From assembly GCA_028865235.1 (NCBI GenBank), contig CP114561.1:826001-890000 (forward strand): 64,000 nucleotides of DNA. Reading direction: 5' to 3'. The notes under the pieces were generated by a model. That model was not told where the DNA came from. It was given only the letters and a program-made list of their open reading frames with translations, and made no database searches. The position numbers and the translations under genes were made by a program. This DNA comes from Candidatus Manganitrophus sp. Lineage in GTDB: Bacteria; Nitrospirota; Nitrospiria; SBBL01; Manganitrophaceae. Shown one piece after another: positions 9,433-18,402 of the stretch. Each line of letters opens with the position of its first letter. Positions within the stretch are counted from its first letter, which is position 1.

Positions 9433-9876
9433 CTATGAGAGGACCTCGGCCCGCCCGCCGGCCGCTTGAATTTTCTTGAGGGCCTCTTCGCTGAACTTGT
9501 GGGCGGCGATGACCAACGGCTTCGTCAGCGCTCCTTCCCCCAAAACCTTAACGCTTTCGGTCGATCTTTTGATGATGCCGGCTTGATGGAGAAACTCGGG
9601 GTTGATCACCGTCTCGGCCGGGAACTGATCGAGTCGGCTCAGATTGACGACCGCGTATTCTTTCTTGAAGATATTCTTAAAGCCGCGTTTTGGAACCCGG
9701 CGAATCAGCGGCTGTTGTCCCCCTTCGAAACCGGGAGCCTTCGTTCCGCCTGATCGGGCCGCTTGGCCCTTATGACCCTTGGTGGCCGTCTTTTCCATGT
9801 CCCGAACCCGGTCCCCGCCCGATCCTTTTTCTTTTTTCTTAGCCCCGGGAGTGGGCGCTAAATCCGATATCTTCAC
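9433..9876 (-). CDS. rplO: 50S ribosomal protein L15, with a compensated frameshift pair
   Basis: 147 aa L15 with GHKGQAARSGG and GFEGGQQPLIRRVPKRGFKN. The frame looks open, but residues about 17-29 read KGSGGDRVRDMEK where L15 should have a Gly-rich basic loop. Reading the same bases one frame over gives IGRGPGSGHGK, the conserved text. Two compensating indels therefore lie at the A-runs near 9834 and 9791. It sits between rpmD and secY. Confidence 0.93.
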   Translation of the reverse strand: MKISDLAPTPGAKKKEKGSGGDRVRDMEKTATKGHKGQAARSGGTKAPGFEGGQQPLIRRVPKRGFKNIFKKEYAVVNLSRLDQFPAETVINPEFLHQAGIIKRSTESVKVLGEGALTKPLVIAAHKFSEEALKKIQAAGGRAEVLS

Positions 9877-10085
9877 GAGATTTCCTTGACCTCCAGCAGA
9901 TGCGAAATTTTATGAATCATCCCGCGCGTTTGAGGCGTATCCTGGCGGATCACCGTTTGATTCATTTTACGGAGGCCGAGTCCGGCAACCACTCTTTTAT
10001 GTTTTCCGGGCCGCCCGATATAGCTCCGCACCAGGGTAATCGATAACTGTTTTGTCGCCGTTTTCGAAGCTTCTTTCTTTGCCAT
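9873..10085 (-). CDS. rpmD: 50S ribosomal protein L30
   Basis: 70 aa with the L30 core LSITLVRSYIGRPGKHKRVV and GLGLRKMNQTV, then TPQTRGMIHKISHLLEV. It has a ten-residue N-terminal lead. It overlaps rplO by four bases, so translation is probably coupled. The frame is intact. Confidence 0.94.
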   Translation of the reverse strand: MAKKEASKTATKQLSITLVRSYIGRPGKHKRVVAGLGLRKMNQTVIRQDTPQTRGMIHKISHLLEVKEIS

Positions 10086-10086
10086 T

Positions 10087-10617
10087 CTATCTCTCCGACA
10101 GCGCGAGGGCCGTCTGCCTCCGCCTGACCATCTCTCCGGGATCTCTTAATTTCGAGAAACCTTCCAGCGTCGCCTTAACCACGTTGAGCGGGTTCCCGCT
10201 CCCGAGCGACTTGCAGAGGATATTCGAAATCCCGACCATCTCCATCACCGCCCGGACCGGCCCCCCCGCGATGATCCCGGTTCCATCCGCCGCCGGCTTG
10301 AGCAGAACATTCTCGGCCCCGTAGTGCCCGGTGATTTCAAAAGGAATCGTCGACTCTTTCAAGGGGACGCGGACCAGATTCTTCTTTCCATTCTCAATCG
10401 CTTTTCGAATCGCTTCAGGAACCTCCGCCGCTTTTCCCTTGCCGACCCCGACATGCCCCTGGCCGTCTCCCACCACCACGACAGCAGAGAAGGAGAAGCG
10501 CTTGCCCCCCTTCACCACCTTCGCCACGCGGTTGATGAATACGACCTTATCTTTTAACGTCAGTTCGTCTGCATTGATCTTTGCCAAGTACCGCCTCCTA
10601 AAAACCCGTCCCATCAA
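10087..10617 (-). CDS. rpsE: 30S ribosomal protein S5
   Basis: 176 aa; S5 acts in decoding accuracy and in the helicase activity at the mRNA entry. The double-stranded RNA-binding part has [19 protein letters not shown] and [15 protein letters not shown], and the C-terminal domain [20 protein letters not shown] and TLEGFSKL. Two Met codons stand at the start (10617, 10614), and either may be used. The frame is intact. Confidence 0.96.
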   Translation of the reverse strand: MMGRVFRRRYLAKINADELTLKDKVVFINRVAKVVKGGKRFSFSAVVVVGDGQGHVGVGKGKAAEVPEAIRKAIENGKKNLVRVPLKESTIPFEITGHYGAENVLLKPAADGTGIIAGGPVRAVMEMVGISNILCKSLGSGNPLNVVKATLEGFSKLRDPGEMVRRRQTALALSER

Positions 10618-10638
10618 ACAGAAGGGTTGCCGTCGTGC

Positions 10639-11018
10639 TTAGAATACAAGTCCGCCTTCTCTGGCCGCGTCTGCAAGCGCCTTCACTCTCCCGTGATAGA
10701 TATAACCGCCTCGATCAAAAACCACCTTGCTGATATTCTTCTCTTTTGCAAGGGCGGCCAGTTTTGCACCGACCATCTTTGCCGCTTCGATGTTCCCCCC
10801 GGACTGTTTCCCCTTTTTCCTTTGGCCGCTTTCGTAAGAGAGGAAGCCGCCGCCAAGGTTTTTCCGGAAAGGTCATCAATAATCTGAGCATAAATATTGT
10901 CCAGGCTCCGATAAACGGAGAGACGCGGCCGCTCGGGTGTTCCCATAATTTTATTTCGAACCCGTTCGTGCCTTCTCGCTCTTGCCAGAACCTTTTCTTT
11001 CCCCGATACCGCCATCAT
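10639..11018 (-). CDS. rplR: 50S ribosomal protein L18, one frameshift; appears fused to L6
   Basis: Binds 5S rRNA. It starts [20 protein letters not shown] and continues [20 protein letters not shown]. An indel in the A/G-run near 10815-10825 shifts the frame; the correct C-terminal half reads [19 protein letters not shown] and ends [17 protein letters not shown] then EGGLVF, stop at 10639. Because rplF also carries an indel, the two genes look like a single long frame, but an L6-L18 fusion is not real. Either ATG (11018 or 11015) may be the start. Confidence 0.9.
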
Positions 11019-11036
11019 AAACCCCGTTTTACGAGT

Positions 11037-11573
11037 TATTTTCCAGTCTTTTCCTTCTTTACGGATGATCCGCTCGTCTTTGTACTTGATCCCTTTCCCT
11101 TTATAGGGTTCGGGCTCTCTTAATGCGCGGATATTCGCCGCCACCTGTCCGACCAGATACCGGTCGATTCCTTTGATCGTGACGGTCGTCTGCTTTTCAA
11201 CCGTTGCATCAATCCCCTTTGGAAGCTCAAAATTGATCGGATGGGAATATCCTAAATTTAAAACAAGCACTCTCCCCTGCACCGCGGCGCGGAAACCGAC
11301 CCCATTGATCTCGAGCACCTTCTCGAATCCCTGTGTCACGCCGACGATCATGTTCTGAATCTCGTTTCGGGTCAAACCGTGAAGCGATCGGACAAAACGA
11401 TCGTCCGAAGCGCGAGAGACAGCAATCTCGGTTCCCTGAACGTCGACCTTGATCTCGGGCCGAAGCGCCTTTTGATTTTCTCCCTTCGGGCCTTTGACGT
11501 GGACGTTGTCCGGATTCACTTTGACGTTGACCCCATTGGGAATCGTAATTTTTTTTAAACCGACTCGCGACAT
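11037..11573 (-). CDS. rplF: 50S ribosomal protein L6, indel at the 3' end
   Basis: L6 lies near the factor-binding site. The chain starts [19 protein letters not shown], has two L6 domains with [19 protein letters not shown] and [20 protein letters not shown], and reaches [17 protein letters not shown]. One extra G near 11053 then removes the stop; without it the end is KEGKTGK and TAA at 11037, the family ending. It follows rpsH through repeat unit A. Confidence 0.92.
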
Positions 11574-11594
11574 AATCTCAACCTTTTATCTTAT

Positions 11595-11680
11595 TGTGGG
11601 GACCCGTGCGGCGGATCGAAGAGAGGTCCTCCGATGCCCCCACACCCCGCGGCTCGGACAGGCAAAGCCTGCTCCTCGCC
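11595..11680 (-). repeat. structured intergenic repeat, unit A (rpsH-rplF spacer)
   Basis: One of four related spacer elements. On the plus strand it begins TGTGGGGACCCGTGCGGCGG, has CCTCCGATGCCCCCACACCC in the middle and ends CTCCTCGCC. TGTGGGG at the left edge pairs with CCCCACA, and a second hairpin is CAGGC-AAA-GCCTG at 11659-11671. It starts 20 bases after the rpsH stop and ends 22 bases before rplF, so it is transcribed within the operon. Confidence 0.8.
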
Positions 11681-11699
11681 TTGATTTATTCTCAGCTCG

Positions 11700-12090
11700 T
11701 TACCAGATGTAACAGAGAACCTCTCCGCCGACCTTCGCTTCACGCGATTTCTGATCGGTCATCAGCCCCTTCGAGGTGGAGAGGATTGCAACGCCGATCC
11801 CCCCTTCACCGAAGGAATTTCATCCTTGCCGACATACACGCGCCGGCCCGGTTTGCTGACACGCTGCAGATCGCTGATCACCGGCTCGTCGTTCTCGACA
11901 TATTTGAGATAAACCTCAAATTCTTCTTCACCGATTCGCCGACCACGCGATAATTTCGAATGAACCCCTCTTCTTTTAAGATTCGGGCAAGCTCCACCTT
12001 AACCTTCGAAAGGGGAATATCGACCACCTCGTGTTTCCGCATCTTGGCATTTCTGATTCTGGTCAGCATATCTGAAATAGGATCTGTCAT
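11700..12090 (-). CDS. rpsH: 30S ribosomal protein S8, two frameshifts
   Basis: Binds helix 21 of 16S rRNA and is often the autogenous repressor of the spc operon. It starts [20 protein letters not shown] at 12090 (four upstream codons ignored) and runs to [16 protein letters not shown]. Two indels follow. The middle reads [20 protein letters not shown] to [11 protein letters not shown], and the last part [20 protein letters not shown] to GGEVLCYIW, stop at 11700. The second break is in a C-run near 11808. Confidence 0.92.
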
Positions 12091-12162
12091 TCTCGACTCC
12101 AATTACTTCCGTGATCGGCGTTTCCTATCATCGATCTACGATGACGTTAAGGACGGTCCGAC

Positions 12163-12347
12163 CTACCAACTCGATTTGATCACCCCAGGGATCTCTCCCT
12201 TTAAGCTCAACAGGCGGAAACAGATCCGGCACATGTTGAATTTACGAATATAACCACGCACCCGACCGCAAGTGGCGCAGCGATTGTATTTTCTCACCTG
12301 GAACTTGGGGTCCTTTGGGCTTTTGCAATTAAAGATTTCTTTGCCAA
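12163..12347 (-). CDS. rpsN: 30S ribosomal protein S14, zinc-binding short form, one frameshift
   Basis: A 61 aa type Z S14. It begins at TTG 12347 with GAGGT upstream: L(M)[11 protein letters not shown]. One base is missing near 12310 (GGACCCC); beyond it the chain reads [20 protein letters not shown] and [20 protein letters not shown], then GVIKSSW, stop at 12163. The four zinc Cys (CATC and CRIC) are present. The TTG start might itself hide an ATG if the neighbouring T is an error. Confidence 0.9.
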
Positions 12348-12374
12348 TGTCTACCTCTATATTTTTCTATCTTA

Positions 12375-12562
12375 TGTGGGGACCCGTCCGGCGGACCCAA
12401 AGAGAGGGTCCTCCGATGCCCCCACGCCCCGACTGGTCACCGGCAAAGCCGGATGCCCAGCCCTCTCTATTTTCGGGGTCCCCCAAAAAGCGTGCTTTTT
12501 GGGGTGACTCATACGATGCCCCCAGCCCCGCGGCTCGGATGGAGCTCAGCCCGATCCTCGCC
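12375..12562 (-). repeat. structured intergenic repeat, unit B, tandem double (rplE-rpsN spacer)
   Basis: Two related units in tandem fill the spacer. The first (12375 to about 12463) starts TGTGGGGACCCGTCCGGCGG and has hairpins GGACCC-N7-GGGTCC and CCGGC-AAA-GCCGG (12440-12452). The second (about 12474-12562) carries a perfect 11-pair hairpin CCCCAAAAAGC-GT-GCTTTTTGGGG (12481-12504), then the shared middle GATGCCCCCAGCCCCGCGG and the end GATCCTCGCC. Same orientation as units A, C and D. Confidence 0.8.
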
Positions 12563-12584
12563 TTTATCTGTGATACTCCAAAAC

Positions 12585-13154
12585 TTACTTCGGCTCACTC
12601 GGCTTGCGGAAGGGGAAACCGAAATTTCGCAGCAACGCTCTTCCCTCGGTGTCGTTCGTCGCTGTGGTGACGATGGTAATGTCCATTCCGTGAATCGCAG
12701 CCACCTCATCGTAGTTAATCTCCGGAAAGATCAACTGCTCCTTGATTCCCAAGGTGTAGTTTCCTTTTCCGTCGAATGCTTTGAGGGAGATCCCCCTGAA
12801 GTCACGAATTCTGGGAAGGGCCGCATTGAGGAGCCGATCCAAAAATTCATACATTCTCTCCCGCCGAAGGGTGACTTTGGCGCCAATCGGCATCCCTTCC
12901 CGAAGCTTAAATCCGGCGATCGATTTTTTGGCCTTGGTGACGACCGGTCTCTGTCCGGTAATCTGGCCGAGCTCTTTCACCGCCGCATCGAGCAACTTGA
13001 CGTTGGAGATCGCCTCTCCCATTCCGACATTGACGACGATTTTTTCGAGTTTGGGCACCTGCATCGGATTCTTATACCCAAATTCCTTCATCATCGCAGG
13101 AATCACTTCCTGCTGGTATCGTTCTTTGGCTGACGCAATATTGGTTGTTTTCAT
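12585..13154 (-). CDS. rplE: 50S ribosomal protein L5
   Basis: 189 aa 5S rRNA-binding protein. It has the family text [53 protein letters not shown] and [20 protein letters not shown]. The frame is intact. It ends [10 protein letters not shown] just before repeat unit B. Confidence 0.96.
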   Translation of the reverse strand: MKTTNIASAKERYQQEVIPAMMKEFGYKNPMQVPKLEKIVVNVGMGEAISNVKLLDAAVKELGQITGQRPVVTKAKKSIAGFKLREGMPIGAKVTLRRERMYEFLDRLLNAALPRIRDFRGISLKAFDGKGNYTLGIKEQLIFPEINYDEVAAIHGMDITIVTTATNDTEGRALLRNFGFPFRKPSEPK

Positions 13155-13212
13155 GATCCTTTACCGTTCCTCGCCTCGCTTAAGATGTGCTCCGATCTCT
13201 GTCGATCGAAAA

Positions 13213-13565
13213 CTAAGCTTCTTTATCCAGCGCTTCGCCGCAAGATTTGCAGACCCTCAACTTCTTTCCGTCCGGCAGCGTCTTGCTCCCGATTCTTCTC
13301 GGCTTCACGCAGTTTGCGCAGACAATCATCACATTCGAGAGATGGACCCTCCCCTCTCGCTCGACGATCCCCCCTTTGGGTTTTTTTGGTTCGGCCGGGT
13401 ATGCTTCTTCAAGAGATTCAGCTTTTCAACAACAACGGCCTGCTTATCCGGAAGGACTTGCAAGACCTTTCCCTCTTTTCCTTTTTCTTTGCCGGCGACC
13501 ACATGAACAATATCGCCCTTCTTAATCTTGGTCCTGAGCAACGGTAAAGTGGCTTTTCCCATCAT
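13213..13565 (-). CDS. rplX: 50S ribosomal protein L24, one frameshift
   Basis: Assembly initiator protein. From ATG 13565 (AAAGGA upstream) it reads [20 protein letters not shown] and the KOW motif [20 protein letters not shown]. An indel in the C-run near 13370 breaks the frame; beyond it comes [20 protein letters not shown] and a zinc ribbon with CANC and CKSC, ending DKEA at 13213. The zinc ribbon at the C-terminus is a known variant of bacterial L24. Confidence 0.92.
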
Positions 13566-13573
13566 CAAATCCT

Positions 13574-13943
13574 TTATAAAACTTCAGGCGCAAGTGAAAT
13601 AATCTTCGTAAACTTTTTCCAGCGGAGCTCCTCTTGCGACGGGGCCGAAAATACGCGTTCCGATCGGTTCTCCCTGGGCATTGATCAGCACCGCCGCGTT
13701 CCGATCGAACTTGATGTAAGAGCCGTCGTCTCTACGCACTTCTTTCGTCGTCCGGACCACCACCGCCCGCACCACATCTCCCTTTTTGACACTCCCTTGT
13801 GGGATCGCTTCCTTCACAGTGGCAACGATGATATCGCCCAGGCGCGCGTAACGTTTCTTCGAGCCTCCTTTGACATGGAAGCACATCACCTTCTTGGCCC
13901 CGGAGTTATCAGCGACATCGAGCATTGTGTAAATTTGTACCAT
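13574..13943 (-). CDS. rplN: 50S ribosomal protein L14, indel at the 3' end
   Basis: Starts at ATG 13943: [20 protein letters not shown], with [15 protein letters not shown] and [14 protein letters not shown] text. After FGPVAR one extra G near 13624 shifts the frame to a false end at 13584. Without it the usual C-terminus [18 protein letters not shown] appears, with TAA at 13574, nine bases before rplX. Confidence 0.93.
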
Positions 13944-13992
13944 GCTAAGCACCCGCTTCCGTTAAGATTAAACCGTTTTGGATTGTTTCTTC

Positions 13993-14250
13993 TTAAACTT
14001 CTTTCGCCCGCTCCAGCACTTCGACGACGACCCACCGCTTCTCCCGGCTGATCGGACGCGTCTCGATGAGCTTGACCCGATCGCCGACATGGGCCTCGTT
14101 TTTCTCATCGTGCGCTTTCAGCTTGCTGGTTCTCTTTAAAAATTTCTTGTATCGAGGATCCTGCACCATCCGGTCGATCGCGACGACGACAGTCTTCTCC
14201 ATCTTGTCGCTGATGACCTGGCCAACGTATTCTTTTCTCTTTTTCAACAT
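13993..14250 (-). CDS. rpsQ: 30S ribosomal protein S17
   Basis: 85 aa OB-fold protein of the 16S 5' domain. The ATG at 14250 has AAGGA at the right distance; an in-frame GTG at 14268 would add six residues. Core text: EYVGQVISDKMEKTVVVAID, HDEKNEAHVGDRVKLIETRP and SREKRWVVVEVLE. The frame is intact. Confidence 0.94.
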   Translation of the reverse strand: MLKKRKEYVGQVISDKMEKTVVVAIDRMVQDPRYKKFLKRTSKLKAHDEKNEAHVGDRVKLIETRPISREKRWVVVEVLERAKEV

Positions 14251-14276
14251 GTTTTCCTTGTCGTTCACCTGGAATC

Positions 14277-14498
14277 CTATTTCGAAGCGCCTTCTTTCTC
14301 GGTCGCTTCTTTCTTTTTCATTTGAGAAAAGGTCAGAACCCGCGCGATGTCCCGCTTAATCAACTTGATCCGATTGGGGTTCTCGACATGTCCGGAAACC
14401 GCCTGAAAACGAAGGTTGAAGAGCTCCTTCCGAAGCTCTTTCTCTTTCTGAGAGAGCTCCTCCGCCGTCAACTCTCTAAAATCCTTTACATCCGCCAT
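14277..14498 (-). CDS. rpmC: 50S ribosomal protein L29
   Basis: 73 aa, two long helices at the tunnel exit. It has FRELTAEELSQKEKELRKEL, FNLRFQAVSGHVENPNRIKL and IKRDIARVLT. It overlaps nothing; rplP ends four bases upstream. The frame is intact. Confidence 0.95.
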   Translation of the reverse strand: MADVKDFRELTAEELSQKEKELRKELFNLRFQAVSGHVENPNRIKLIKRDIARVLTFSQMKKKEATEKEGASK

Positions 14499-14501
14499 TT
14501 C

Positions 14502-14914
14502 TTATTCCTCCCCCCGCGCTACAAACTGCGTAGCGATCGGAAGCTTGTACGCGGCCAACCGGAAGGCCTCTTTCGCCACCTCGGGGGTGACTCCGTCCAT
14601 CTCGTAGATGATCCGGCCCGGCTTGACCACCGCCACCCAATATTCGGGGGCGCCCTTTCCCTTTCCCATACGCGTTTCGGCGGGCTTCTTGGTAATCGGT
14701 TTGTCCGGGAAGATGCGGATCCAGATTTTCCCTCCCGCTTGACGAAGCGGGTCATCGCGATACGCGCCGCCTCGATTTGCCTCGCCGTAATCCAGCCCGG
14801 CTCCATTGCCTTGAGACCGAACTCGCCAAAACTCAGATCGGACCCTCGGTACGCCTTGCCAGCCATCCGACCCTTCATCCGTTTTCGGTATTTTACCTTC
14901 TTAGGGGACAGCAT
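14502..14914 (-). CDS. rplP: 50S ribosomal protein L16, one frameshift
   Basis: Helps position tRNA in the A and P sites. It starts [20 protein letters not shown] and goes to [11 protein letters not shown]. One G is missing near 14730; adding it gives [20 protein letters not shown], then [20 protein letters not shown] and KLPIATQFV, stop at 14502 (137 aa, the normal length). It shares the TAATG overlap with rpsC. Confidence 0.93.
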
Positions 14915-15588
14915 TATCTTCTCTCACCTCGTGCAGCAGCCAATTCTCGCTCTTTTTGCGTCTCCGGAAGAATCTCGCCTCGATAGATCCAAACCTTCAC
15001 GCCGATCTGGCCCATGGTCGTCGCCGCTTCCGCCAACCCGAAATCGATATCGGCGCGAAGGGTATGCAACGGAACCCGTCCCTCCCGATACCACTCGGTC
15101 CGCGCGATTTCGGCCCCCGCCAACCGCCCGGCGCAGTAGACCTTGATCCCCAACGCGCCCAGCCGAAGGGAAGAGGCGACCGCTTTCTTCATGGCGCGCC
15201 GGTAGGCGACCCGCTTTTCCAACTGCATGGCGATGTTCTCCGCGACCAGTTGCGCGTCGAGCTCCGGCTTCTTGATCTCTTTGATGTTGATGTAGACCTG
15301 CTTCTTGGTCATCGCTTCGAGCTCGACCTTGAGCTTGTCGACCTCGGCCCCTTTTCTCCCGATGATGATTCCGGGCCGGGCGGTGTGGATGGTGATCCGG
15401 ATCTGATTTCCGGAGCGCTCGATCTCGACCCGCGCAACACCCGCGTGGTAGAGTTTCTTTTTGACGATCTTCCGGATCTTCAGATCTTCATGAAGCAGCT
15501 TGGCATAGTCCTTCTCGGCATACCAGCGCGAGCTCCACGTTTTGATATAACCTAATCGGAATCCGATCGGATGAACTTTCTGCCCCAT
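14914..15588 (-). CDS. rpsC: 30S ribosomal protein S3
   Basis: 224 aa mRNA-entry protein. It has [20 protein letters not shown], the KH motif [17 protein letters not shown] and the C-terminal domain [20 protein letters not shown] with [13 protein letters not shown]. It is joined to both neighbours by TAATG stop-start overlaps, implying coupled translation. The frame is intact. Confidence 0.97.
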   Translation of the reverse strand: MGQKVHPIGFRLGYIKTWSSRWYAEKDYAKLLHEDLKIRKIVKKKLYHAGVARVEIERSGNQIRITIHTARPGIIIGRKGAEVDKLKVELEAMTKKQVYINIKEIKKPELDAQLVAENIAMQLEKRVAYRRAMKKAVASSLRLGALGIKVYCAGRLAGAEIARTEWYREGRVPLHTLRADIDFGLAEAATTMGQIGVKVWIYRGEILPETQKERELAAARGERR

Positions 15589-16145
15589 TATTGCTCCTTC
15601 TCGGCAGCGGAGGATTTCTTCTCCGCCTTCTTCTTTGTCGCCTCTGCCTTGGGGGCTTTCGGCTTCTTCGGTTTACTCTCCGTTTTTGTTTCTTTATCGG
15701 CGACGGCTTTACGGGCTTTCGGCTTCTTGGCCTTGCTTTCAACTTCCTTTTCCACAACAGGCGCCGCCTGAACCGGTTCCGCCTTCGTTGCCTTCGGCTT
15801 TTTGGGGGCCATCTCCACCACGGATAAGATCAAGGTAATATGGCTCGTCCGCTTCCGAATAATATTGGCCCGTCCCATCGCCCTCGGCTGCATTCGTTTC
15901 ATCACCGGGCCTCCGTCGACGAGCGCCTTGGAAACCCAGAGATCATCGACATCCCCCATCTCTTTCTGGGCGGCATTGGCGACGGCCGATTTCAAAACCT
16001 TCTCGATCACCTTGGCGGCGTGCCTCGGCGTAAACTTAAGAATCGTGAGCGCCTCCGCGGCAATTTTGCCTCGGATGAGATCGACGACCAACCTTGCCTT
16101 TCGGGGCGCCACACGGATGTACCGCAAAACGGCTTTCGCTTCCAT
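15588..16145 (-). CDS. rplV: 50S ribosomal protein L22 with a long basic C-terminal tail
   Basis: 185 aa from ATG 16145 ([20 protein letters not shown]). Residues 1-112 are a normal L22, with [40 protein letters not shown] and the tunnel-reaching hairpin. The following 70 residues are an unusual Lys/Ala/Pro/Glu tail (repeats of [33 protein letters not shown]). Tails of this kind are known in scattered lineages and are probably disordered at the ribosome surface. The TAATG overlap with rpsC argues that the tail belongs to the real frame. Confidence 0.93.
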   Translation of the reverse strand: MEAKAVLRYIRVAPRKARLVVDLIRGKIAAEALTILKFTPRHAAKVIEKVLKSAVANAAQKEMGDVDDLWVSKALVDGGPVMKRMQPRAMGRANIIRKRTSHITLILSVVEMAPKKPKATKAEPVQAAPVVEKEVESKAKKPKARKAVADKETKTESKPKKPKAPKAEATKKKAEKKSSAAEKEQ

Positions 16146-16201
16146 TTGAACTCCACTCCTAAACCGCACAGACCGGGGTCAAACCGGCACTGACTCATTC
16201 G

Positions 16202-16489
16202 TTACTTTAACGCCGTCGCCTTTTCCGTCTTGGCAGCGCCATGCCCCTTGAAGAACCGGGTCGCCGCAAATTCTCCGAGCTTGTGGCCGACCATGTTTTC
16301 CGTGATGTAGACCGGGATAAACTTCTTTCCGTTGTGGACGGCGAGGGTATGTCCGATCATCTCCGGGGTAATGGTCGATCTGCGCGACCACGTCTTGAGG
16401 ATCTTTTTGTCGTTCGATTCGTTCATCTTGGCGATTTTTTCCGCCAGATGTGTGTCGACGAACGGTCCTTTTTTAACTGATCTCGGCAT
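16202..16489 (-). CDS. rpsS: 30S ribosomal protein S19
   Basis: 95 aa head protein from ATG 16489 ([19 protein letters not shown]). The upstream in-frame extension is repeat DNA and is not used. It has [20 protein letters not shown] and [20 protein letters not shown], then [13 protein letters not shown]. It follows repeat unit C by 25 bases. The frame is intact. Confidence 0.95.
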   Translation of the reverse strand: MPRSVKKGPFVDTHLAEKIAKMNESNDKKILKTWSRRSTITPEMIGHTLAVHNGKKFIPVYITENMVGHKLGEFAATRFFKGHGAAKTEKATALK

Positions 16490-16514
16490 CGCTAACCTTT
16501 GGTTTATCGTTCGT

Positions 16515-16600
16515 TGAGGGGCCCGTGCGGTTCCTGCTTCGCAGGAATCCTCCGATGCCCCCACACCCCGCGCTCACGCTGGCACAGCCAGTCGCTCGCT
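16515..16600 (-). repeat. structured intergenic repeat, unit C (rplB-rpsS spacer)
   Basis: Begins TGAGGGGCCCGTGCGGTTCC on the plus strand and ends directly before the rplB stop codon. It has hairpin 1 TTCCTGC-TTC-GCAGGAA (16531-16547), the shared middle TCCTCCGATGCCCCCACACC, and hairpin 2 CTGGC-ACA-GCCAG (16579-16591). Hairpin 2 differs from units A and B by a paired base change. Confidence 0.8.
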
Positions 16601-17425
16601 TTATTTTCTTCTCTTAATAATGAAGGCGTCGGTGTCTTTTCTGCGCCGCGTCTTGTATCCTTTGGTCAACTGGCCCCAGGGAGAGACCGGATGCGGATTC
16701 CCCTGACCGGCCTTTCCTTCTCCTCCGCCGTGCGGATGATCGACCGGGTTCATCGCAACCCCCTCGGACGGTCGGCCGACGGCCCAACCAACGGGTTCGT
16801 CCCGCCTTGCCCAAAGAGTAATTTTCATGATCGATATTTCCGACTTGCCCCATGGTCGCCATACAGGCGGCGTGGACAAGACGAACCTCGCCCGAACCCA
16901 AACGGATCTGAACCCACTCGTTCTCTTTCGCCATCAACTGCGCCGACGCGCCGGCACTCCGGGCAAGCTGTCCCCCTTTTCCCTGCTTCAGCTCGATATT
17001 ATGAATCATGCTTCCGACGGGGATGTTGGACAACGGGAGGGCATTTCCGTTCCGAATCTCGGCGTTCGGTCCCGACATCAGATGCTCCCCCACTCTTAAA
17101 CCGTCCGGCGCGATGATATAGCGCTTCTCACCGTCCGCATAGGTGAGCAGGGCAATCCGGGCCGACCGATTCGGATCGTATTCAATCGATGTCACGGTGG
17201 CGGGGATGTCGAACTTATTTCTCTTGAAATCGATGATCCGGTAGGCCCGCTTGTGTCCGCCGCCGCGATGGCGCACCGTGATCTTTCCGCGATTGTTTCT
17301 TCCGCCCGAGGGGGAAGCGAGCGAACCAAACTCTTTTCGGGTTCGGTCTTCGTAATCTCCTCAAAGGTCAAGCCCATTGCAGAACGGCGACCCGGTGACG
17401 TTGGCTTGTATGTCTTTACTCCCAT
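16601..17425 (-). CDS. rplB: 50S ribosomal protein L2, two frameshifts that cancel
   Basis: Core rRNA-binding protein needed for peptidyl transfer. It starts [20 protein letters not shown]. An indel near 17325 gives wrong residues until [21 protein letters not shown] second, an extra base in the run of five near 16765, ends the right frame; removing it gives [20 protein letters not shown] with the catalytic-region His, then the usual Lys-rich end FIIKRRK at 16601. The total length of 275 codons including the stop is normal, so the two errors compensate. Confidence 0.93.
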
Positions 17426-17475
17426 TGATCAATAACCTCTATACGGTAGAGACCTGTTGAAAAGCGTTCTTGCAA

Positions 17476-17760
17476 TTATCCTTCGAACAGCGCTAACTTC
17501 TCACCCTCTTTCAGGGTGACGATCGCCTTCTTCCAATCGGGCCGCTTTCCGACAAACCGCCCCAATCGTTTCTCTTTTCCGGACACATTCACGATGCGGA
17601 CATCCTTGACCTTCACATTCAAGGTATCTTCGACGGCCCGCTTCACTTCACTCTTGTTCGCATTCCGCCGGATCGCAAAACAGTACTTATTCTGCGCTTC
17701 ACGAAGCTGCGTGCTCTTCTCCGTCAAAACCGGACGGAGGATAATATCATGCCGATTCAT
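17476..17760 (-). CDS. rplW: 50S ribosomal protein L23
   Basis: 94 aa tunnel-exit protein that docks SRP and trigger factor. It has DIILRPVLTEKSTQLREAQN and KYCFAIRRNANKSEVKRAVE, with the loop KEKRLGRFVGKRPDWKKAIV. It overlaps the rplD end by 14 bases. The frame is intact. Confidence 0.95.
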   Translation of the reverse strand: MNRHDIILRPVLTEKSTQLREAQNKYCFAIRRNANKSEVKRAVEDTLNVKVKDVRIVNVSGKEKRLGRFVGKRPDWKKAIVTLKEGEKLALFEG

Positions 17761-18385
17761 GGTTTCCCCACACCTCTACCAGCCTGGCGACATCCCGGCG
17801 CGTAATGACGACCGTATCCGCCAGCAGGAGATCATAAACGTTCAATTGTCGGACTTCCAGCATCTTGACCAGCGGGATATTGCGCGCCGCACGGTCGAGA
17901 TTTTCCTGGATTTGCGAGACAACGAGGAGGACCTTCCCGTCCAAGCCGAGCCGTCCGAGCAGATTCACCATCGTTTTTGTTTTCGGCTCGGAGATCTCAA
18001 GATCCTCCAGGACGAGCAACTTTCCCTCTTCCACCTTGGAGGAGAGGGCCGAAAAGAGCGCCTTCCTCGACTTCTTTTTAGGAATGTCGTACGCGTACGA
18101 ACGAGGGAGCGGACCGAAAGTCGTTCCCCCGCCCCTCCAAATCGGAGAGCGATTCGATCCCGCCCGGGCCCGTCCGGTTCCCTTCTGCTTCCACGGCTTC
18201 TTTCCGCCGCCGCTGACAAAACCCTTCGTCTTCGTCGAGGCCGTCCCCTGGCGCATGGAAGCTTGCTGCATCAGAACCACCTCATGAAGAAGGCCCTTGG
18301 AAACCGCTGCGCCGAAGATCGGCTCATCCAGGGTGATGGTCCCCGTTTTTTCATTCTGAATATTTTTCACTTCTACTTCAGGCAT
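17747..18385 (-). CDS. rplD: 50S ribosomal protein L4
   Basis: 212 aa from ATG 18385 (MPEVEVKNIQNEKTGTITL). The tunnel loop is QGTASTKTKGFVSGGGKKPW and KQKGTGRARAGSNRSPIWRG. In other bacteria L4 also represses the S10 operon. An upstream in-frame stretch is the end of L3 joined by an indel, not a real N-terminus (see rplC). The frame is intact. Confidence 0.95.
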   Translation of the reverse strand: MPEVEVKNIQNEKTGTITLDEPIFGAAVSKGLLHEVVLMQQASMRQGTASTKTKGFVSGGGKKPWKQKGTGRARAGSNRSPIWRGGGTTFGPLPRSYAYDIPKKKSRKALFSALSSKVEEGKLLVLEDLEISEPKTKTMVNLLGRLGLDGKVLLVVSQIQENLDRAARNIPLVKMLEVRQLNVYDLLLADTVVITRRDVARLVEVWGNHESA

Positions 18386-18402
18386 GGTTCCCTCAAAATG
18401 AT

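Noticed and set aside
10683..11573. Single long frame joining L6 and L18
   Set aside because: One extra base after IIRKEGK hides the L6 stop; L18 has its own ATG and the expected start. A second indel also breaks L18.
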